Assembly: GCA_009787745.1 (NCBI GenBank)
Contig: WQST01000024.1
Coordinates: forward strand, 1 to 18,437
Reading direction: 5' to 3'
DNA length: 18,437 bases
Origin: Lachnospiraceae bacterium
GTDB taxonomy: Bacteria; Bacillota; Clostridia; Lachnospirales; Lachnospiraceae
Shown here: in pieces, positions 14,535 through 18,437 of the stretch
How positions within the stretch are numbered: position 1 is the stretch's first letter
How the letters are laid out: every line of letters begins with the position of its first letter
Notes under the pieces: model-generated
Database searches by the model: none
Seen by the model: the letters and a program-made list of their open reading frames with translations, nothing else
What the model was told of the DNA's origin: nothing
Program-made: the position numbers and the translations under genes

Positions 14535-15491
14535 TTACTGCAAGAAAATATAAACCCCATACCCGAAATATACCGCGATTAATATCGCCGCTTCATAACG
14601 TCTGATATTTCTTCCTATCGCTGTAAATATCCATAAGAGTACAACCGCTGACAGCAAGAAAAGGATATCGACAAAGTTAAAGGCGGTCGTTACCGCTTCA
14701 CCCAAGATAACCACGGGTAAACCAAGAACAACGCAGATATTGAAGATATTACTGCCGACGATATTACCGATAGCCATATTATTTTCGCCCTTTTTCGCCG
14801 CGACGACAGTAGTTATCAGTTCAGGCAGGGAAGTTCCGATTGAAATTATGGTTACGGTGATTATCTTTTGACTTAATCCAATACTTGCGGCGACCGCCGC
14901 AACGTTATCAACTACCAAATCACTTCCTATAATAATGCCGGTTAAACCAAGTACAATGAAAATAACGGATTTAAGCAGTTTGTATTTGGGCTTTTCATCA
15001 GCTTTTACGCGGTCTTTTTCATGAGATAAGATTGTAATTAGATAATAAATAAAGATCGAGAAAAACAAAAGCAGTATAATACCGTCACTCCTTGTCAGCC
15101 CATTCACTTCCGATGATGAAAAGATATTATCTAAAAACAATACCGAAATGCCCAATGTGACCAGCATTAAGATCGGTATTTGCTTTTTAATCACATCATT
15201 TTCTATATTAAACGGCACTATCAAAACCGCTAATCCCAAGATAACAAGGATATTTGCGATATTGCTTCCGATTACATTCGCGAACAGGATGTCCGTATTA
15301 CCTGATAGATGCGAGCTAAACGAAATAGCCAGTTCAGGGGCGGATGTACCAAAAGCGACGACCGTCAAACCTATTACAAGAGAGGGTATCTTAAGATTCT
15401 TCGCAAAAGAGGAAGCGCCATCGACAAAAAAATCGGCGCATTTAATCAACAAGGCAAAACCAACAACGGCTAAAAGGATATTTATTATCAA
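14535..15491 (-). CDS. CaCA-family Na+/Ca2+ (cation/proton) exchanger
   Basis: This 318-residue inner-membrane antiporter has about ten hydrophobic segments and both alpha repeats of the CaCA family. Alpha-1 shows GLTVVAFGTSAPELAIS and VIGSNIANIL; alpha-2 shows ISIGTSLPELITTVVA and NIVGSNIFNI. It should export Ca2+ in exchange for Na+ or H+. The start is TTG 15491-15489, preceded at five bases by GGGGGTG (15503-15497). The nearby ATG at 15495 is out of frame and gives only a short peptide. Length is typical for YrbG-type bacterial members. It is divergent from the two-component genes. Confidence 0.9.
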   Translation of the reverse strand: MIINILLAVVGFALLIKCADFFVDGASSFAKNLKIPSLVIGLTVVAFGTSAPELAISFSSHLSGNTDILFANVIGSNIANILVILGLAVLIVPFNIENDVIKKQIPILMLVTLGISVLFLDNIFSSSEVNGLTRSDGIILLLFFSIFIYYLITILSHEKDRVKADEKPKYKLLKSVIFIVLGLTGIIIGSDLVVDNVAAVAASIGLSQKIITVTIISIGTSLPELITTVVAAKKGENNMAIGNIVGSNIFNICVVLGLPVVILGEAVTTAFNFVDILFLLSAVVLLWIFTAIGRNIRRYEAAILIAVYFGYGVYIFLQ

Positions 15492-15521
15492 ACATTCACC
15501 CCCTTAATTCTATTAATTCTG

Positions 15522-15550
15522 AGTATATCACAAAACTATCGGATTTGCAC
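15522..15550 (-). promoter_or_regulatory. candidate promoter of the CaCA exchanger
   Basis: On the minus strand a good -10 TATACT (15527-15522) lies 17 bases from a weak -35 GTGCAA (15550-15545), about 30 bases before the TTG start. Confidence 0.45.
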
Positions 15551-15591
15551 GGTAACGATAAAATGAAATTGTGAACGGCAAGACAGGAGTG

Positions 15592-15620
15592 TTGTTTATT
15601 TTACAAATTATTGTTAGAAT
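15592..15620 (+). promoter_or_regulatory. promoter of the two-component operon
   Basis: TTGTTT (15592-15597) and TAGAAT (15615-15620) are separated by 17 bases, and a TGT before the -10 gives an extended -10. The transcript would carry an untranslated leader of roughly 80 bases containing the direct repeat at 15653-15674. Confidence 0.6.
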
Positions 15621-15652
15621 GCATGTTGAGTGTTAATGAAGGATTAACCATC

Positions 15653-15674
15653 CATGACAACTTCATGACAACTA
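15653..15674 (+). promoter_or_regulatory. tandem 11-bp direct repeat, candidate response-regulator site
   Basis: CATGACAACTT is followed directly by CATGACAACTA, two near-identical half-sites with an 11-bp period. OmpR/PhoB-family regulators typically bind head-to-tail half-sites one helical turn apart. The site lies 34 bases before the start codon of the adjacent response regulator, so autoregulation is plausible. A weak -10-like TAAAAT (15680-15685) just downstream could mark a second, activated promoter. Confidence 0.6.
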
Positions 15675-15707
15675 TCCGATAAAATAAATAAACTAGGAGG
15701 GCAAAAA

Positions 15708-16361
15708 ATGGCACGGATTTTGATTGTGGAAGACGACCAAGATATAAACGATTTAATCGCGAAAAATTTAAAACTGGTCGGACATACATATCAGCAAGTA
15801 TTCGACGGAGTGGAAGCGGTTAAAACAGCTTCGGAAAATTCCTTTGACTTGGTTTTACTTGATGTCATGCTTCCGAAAATGGACGGATTTGAAGTCATTA
15901 CGAAAATACCCTCTCAGCCGGTTATTTTTATTACCGCCAAAGATGGTCTTTTACAAAGGCTTCGGGGGTTAAGGCTCGGAGCGGACGATTACATAATAAA
16001 ACCCTTTGAAATGCTTGAACTTCTGGCAAGAATTGAAGCAGTTTTACGCCGTTCACAGAAAAATAATCCGCTTTTTAATTTAAACCGGGCAGAAATTAAT
16101 TTGACCGACCGAACCGTCGTTGTAAACGGAAAAGAAGTCGATTTATCGCCAAAAGAATTTGAACTTTTGGAGGTCTTAATTATAAATCAAAATATCGCCC
16201 TGTCAAGGGACAAACTGCTTGAATTAGCATGGGGTTACGATTATATGGGTGAAACCCGAACGGTGGACAATCACATCCAAAAACTCAGGAGCAAGTTAGG
16301 CTGGGAGGAAAATATCAAGACAGTTTATAAGTTTGGCTACAGATTGGAGGTGAAAAGATGA
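15708..16361 (+). CDS. OmpR/PhoB-family response regulator
   Basis: This 217-residue cytoplasmic regulator has a receiver domain (about 1-115) with acidic pocket Glu8-Asp9-Asp10, phosphoacceptor Asp52 in LLDVMLP, Thr76 and Lys98 in IIKPF. A winged-helix DNA-binding domain (about 125-217) includes LSPKEFELLEVL and the recognition region RTVDNHIQKLRSKLG. AGGAGG lies about ten bases before the ATG. The stop overlaps the kinase start at ATGA. It probably binds the direct repeat upstream of its own gene. Confidence 0.95.
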   Translation: MARILIVEDDQDINDLIAKNLKLVGHTYQQVFDGVEAVKTASENSFDLVLLDVMLPKMDGFEVITKIPSQPVIFITAKDGLLQRLRGLRLGADDYIIKPFEMLELLARIEAVLRRSQKNNPLFNLNRAEINLTDRTVVVNGKEVDLSPKEFELLEVLIINQNIALSRDKLLELAWGYDYMGETRTVDNHIQKLRSKLGWEENIKTVYKFGYRLEVKR

Positions 16362-17743
16362 GGATAAGAACATTTATCGCCACTTATCTGCTCTTTCTCG
16401 CGGTATTGTTTTCGAGTGTCGGAATTGTTTCTTTTTATCTTAACAAGACGCAAATAAATATGCTGAAAGATAAGTGCGCGGGGCAGTTCCAAACGATCGT
16501 AAGTTCGCTTGACCGTGATGTGGCGGTCACATGGGGAAGGAATGGGCTTGCGGATGCGGATTTTTTTGAAAATGTGGAAATGCTTATCAGAGGTTATGCA
16601 AAATATTATTTAAGGCACAATATCAGCATCACGATGATTGATTATAGGTTATCGGGAAGTGAGCCGCCGCCCTCGGAAATAGCTTTTTATAATAATGACG
16701 GGGTGTATTTTATCCTGATTTCGGGGTTGCTTTCAGAGCCTTTCGGCTATTTTTTGCTTGATTACCGTATGGACATAACTGAAAGTATTACGGAAATGAG
16801 AATGATTCAAAATATCCTTTTGATTTCAATGGTAGCTTTCTCGGTGATTGCCGCAATTGGTCTTTATTTGGTATTAACATCGATATTTCGCCCGCTTGCG
16901 GTGGTGGCAGAAGCCTCAAGGGAAATTTCGAACGGAAAATTTGATGAGCGGATTCCTGTAAATGCGAAAAATGAATTGGCGCAAGTGGCTATTGATTTTA
17001 ATAAAATGGCGGAACATGTCGAGCATCAGATATTTTTATTCGCGGAAGAAGCGGAAAATAAACAGCAATTCGTCGATAATTTTGCTCATGAGATGCGAAC
17101 CCCTTTAACCGCTATTTATGGTTATGCCGAGTATATGCAAAAAGCTCCTTTGGAAGACGGCGAGGTGGTCGAGATATCGGAACGGATAATGAACAGGGCA
17201 GGATATCTAAAGGACATCGCCAATTCACTTCTGGAACTTGCCATGCTGCGTGATTATAAACCGAAGATAAAAGAAATTCAGGTTCAGCATTTATTTGATG
17301 ATATTGCTCAGACCTTAGCCGAGCCGATTGCTTTGGCGGGAATCAATTTTATTTATAATACAAATGCCTATATGATTAAAGGGCAGGAGGATTTGCTAAA
17401 AAGCCTGATGCTCAATTTGTGCCATAACGCAATAAAAGCTTGTCCGCGAAACAAGGGCATTATCAGCATGGAAGCGAAAGAAGAATGCGGGGGCATAACA
17501 CTGGCGATAACCGACGACGGGTGCGGGATTCCTAAAGAGTCATTAGCAAAAGTGACGGAGCCATTTTACCGTGTTGACAAAGCGCGGAATCGGAAAGAAG
17601 GCGGTACGGGACTTGGTTTAACCCTTTGTAAGCGAATTGCCGAAGCACATGGTGCGGAAATGTCGATAGAATCGGGTATTAATGTGGGAACAACGGTAAA
17701 AATAAAATATTTACAACTTCATGATAACTCAGAGATAATTTAA
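16358..17743 (+). CDS. membrane sensor histidine kinase
   Basis: This 461-residue kinase is the partner of the preceding regulator. It has a first membrane segment (about 7-28), an extracellular sensor region of about 120 residues (30-150), a second membrane segment (about 151-174) and a HAMP linker (about 175-228). The phosphoacceptor is His244 in FAHEMRTPLTAIYGY. The ATPase domain has N-box NLCHNAIK (Asn357), G1 DDGCGIP, F-box EPFYRVD and G2 GGTGLGL. The sensor region resembles nothing I can name, so the signal is unknown. Translation is coupled to the regulator through the ATGA overlap. Confidence 0.95.
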   Translation: MRIRTFIATYLLFLAVLFSSVGIVSFYLNKTQINMLKDKCAGQFQTIVSSLDRDVAVTWGRNGLADADFFENVEMLIRGYAKYYLRHNISITMIDYRLSGSEPPPSEIAFYNNDGVYFILISGLLSEPFGYFLLDYRMDITESITEMRMIQNILLISMVAFSVIAAIGLYLVLTSIFRPLAVVAEASREISNGKFDERIPVNAKNELAQVAIDFNKMAEHVEHQIFLFAEEAENKQQFVDNFAHEMRTPLTAIYGYAEYMQKAPLEDGEVVEISERIMNRAGYLKDIANSLLELAMLRDYKPKIKEIQVQHLFDDIAQTLAEPIALAGINFIYNTNAYMIKGQEDLLKSLMLNLCHNAIKACPRNKGIISMEAKEECGGITLAITDDGCGIPKESLAKVTEPFYRVDKARNRKEGGTGLGLTLCKRIAEAHGAEMSIESGINVGTTVKIKYLQLHDNSEII

Positions 17744-17809
17744 TGATAAAGTTACCATAAAATGGTTCTTATAAGCTACACAAATAAAATTTCGAAAGGA
17801 AAATTAATC

Positions 17810-18437
17810 ATGAAAAGAAGAACCAAAGAAAAGGAAATTATGAAAGCAGTATCGGTATGCGCTCTTTCAATTGCGCTGTTCGGCGCGGCATTTATCGGAT
17901 TCAACCAACTGATTTTTGCGGCGGAAACAAATGAGGTAACTCCCTTACCGAGCGCTACTGAGGCTGTGGTGGTTAGTCAAAAGACGGAGCAAGTTAAAAC
18001 AGAAGCCTTAGCAGAAGCAAAAACCTTTATGGCTCCCGTGCTTAAACTTATTGAAAGCCCTGAGCAGTACCGGCACCCGATTCCTGCCTCTGCGATGTCA
18101 ATGCAGGAAGCCGCGCAAATAGGCGCACGCTACATATGGGATGTTTTTGACGCAGGTATTGACGGTATGTATATACAAATGCTGTATGCTGCTCATGTCA
18201 GCCAATCAAGTACGTGGTGGTTCGGTACGGTCTATATGGAAGATCCTGAAAATCCGACCCAAAACTATCTTGTTGATGTCCGCGGAGTAGAGAAATTAGC
18301 CCTTCCGATATATTCATTTACGATTAACGCTGTTACGGGTGAAAGAATTGACATATCGTATATGGATAATACGGCAGAGTTAACGAATTTATATAGTGAC
18401 AGTGACAGCATAATAAATGCGCGAATGGGGCTGGTTG
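17810..18437 (+). CDS. exported protein of unknown function (3' end cut by window)
   Basis: The frame is open from ATG 17810 to the window edge (209 codons, no stop). The start has GAAAGGA (17794-17800) nine bases upstream. The N terminus is basic (MKRRTKEKE) followed by a hydrophobic segment (about 13-37) ending FAAE, which looks like a signal peptide or single anchor. A Ser/Thr/Glu-rich linker follows, and then a folded-looking region with several aromatic residues. FTINAVTGERIDI near 175-187 resembles the PepSY-type strand pattern, but I would not assign the domain from this alone. It lies 66 bases after the kinase and may be its regulatory target or an accessory sensor. Confidence 0.75.
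   Translation, partial: MKRRTKEKEIMKAVSVCALSIALFGAAFIGFNQLIFAAETNEVTPLPSATEAVVVSQKTEQVKTEALAEAKTFMAPVLKLIESPEQYRHPIPASAMSMQEAAQIGARYIWDVFDAGIDGMYIQMLYAAHVSQSSTWWFGTVYMEDPENPTQNYLVDVRGVEKLALPIYSFTINAVTGERIDISYMDNTAELTNLYSDSDSIINARMGLV

Noticed and set aside
14388..14582. Plus-strand 64-codon open frame between the Rpn and exchanger genes
   Set aside because: It overlaps the ends of two real minus-strand genes, has no ribosome binding site and has a composition typical of AT-rich noncoding DNA.
17754..17780. Promoter between the histidine kinase and the exported-protein gene
   Set aside because: TTACCA and a TATAAG-like box are only about 13 bases apart, too close for a sigma-A promoter; a small ACCAT/ATGGT repeat there is too weak to call.

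Overview
This window looks like a chromosomal segment of an endospore-forming Firmicute, most likely a Clostridia-class organism. The evidence is three SpoVA proteins (SpoVAA, SpoVAB, SpoVAE), strong AGGAGG-type ribosome binding sites, GTG and TTG starts next to good Shine-Dalgarno sequences, sigma-A promoters with 17-bp spacers, a yybP-ykoY riboswitch, and clostridial-type flavoproteins and regulators. No rRNA, tRNA, CRISPR array or complete insertion sequence was seen. Species cannot be named from the sequence.

Layout, left to right. (1) 1-3086: an extended -10 promoter and a yybP-ykoY (Mn2+) riboswitch with an overlapping intrinsic terminator control a P2A-type Ca2+/Mn2+-transporting ATPase, which ends at a 16-bp terminator hairpin. 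(2) 3121-4318, minus strand: a DHH-family phosphoesterase-like gene followed by a small TSCPD-domain gene. (3) 4503-5635: spoVAA-spoVAB, overlapping, behind a sigma-G-like promoter. (4) 5685-7640: ridA, a shikimate-kinase-like gene and an EamA transporter under one sigma-A promoter. (5) 7678-9439: a TetR regulator with a palindromic operator on its own promoter, then two translationally coupled flavodoxin-fold oxidoreductase genes. (6) 9453-10081: a small protein of unknown function and spoVAE, behind a second sigma-G-like promoter sharing a 10-mer with the spoVAA promoter. (7) 10115-11572: a uracil permease gene with one apparent extra base that splits its frame, then a terminator. (8) 11675-13462: an EAL-CBS-CBS-GGDDF cyclic-di-GMP protein. 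(9) 13487-14394: degenerate repeat sequence and a minus-strand PD-(D/E)XK (Rpn/transposase-family) nuclease gene. (10) 14535-15491, minus: a CaCA-family Na+/Ca2+ exchanger with a TTG start. (11) 15592-18437: an OmpR-type response regulator, its histidine kinase, and a signal-peptide protein cut by the window end.

How the genes relate. The riboswitch-ATPase unit should be a cation-export circuit switched on by excess Mn2+. The spoVAA-AB and spoVAE units belong to the dipicolinate channel made in the forespore, but they are separated by unrelated genes and spoVAC/spoVAD are not here. The TetR-flavoprotein unit has the form of a self-regulated response operon. The two-component system and the exported protein downstream form a plausible signal-response unit.

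I found no wholly new multi-gene system. The most interesting items are the riboswitch architecture, the dispersed spoVA genes with matching promoters and an uncharacterised small protein, the complementary flavoprotein pair, the non-canonical shikimate-kinase homologue and the frameshifted permease.
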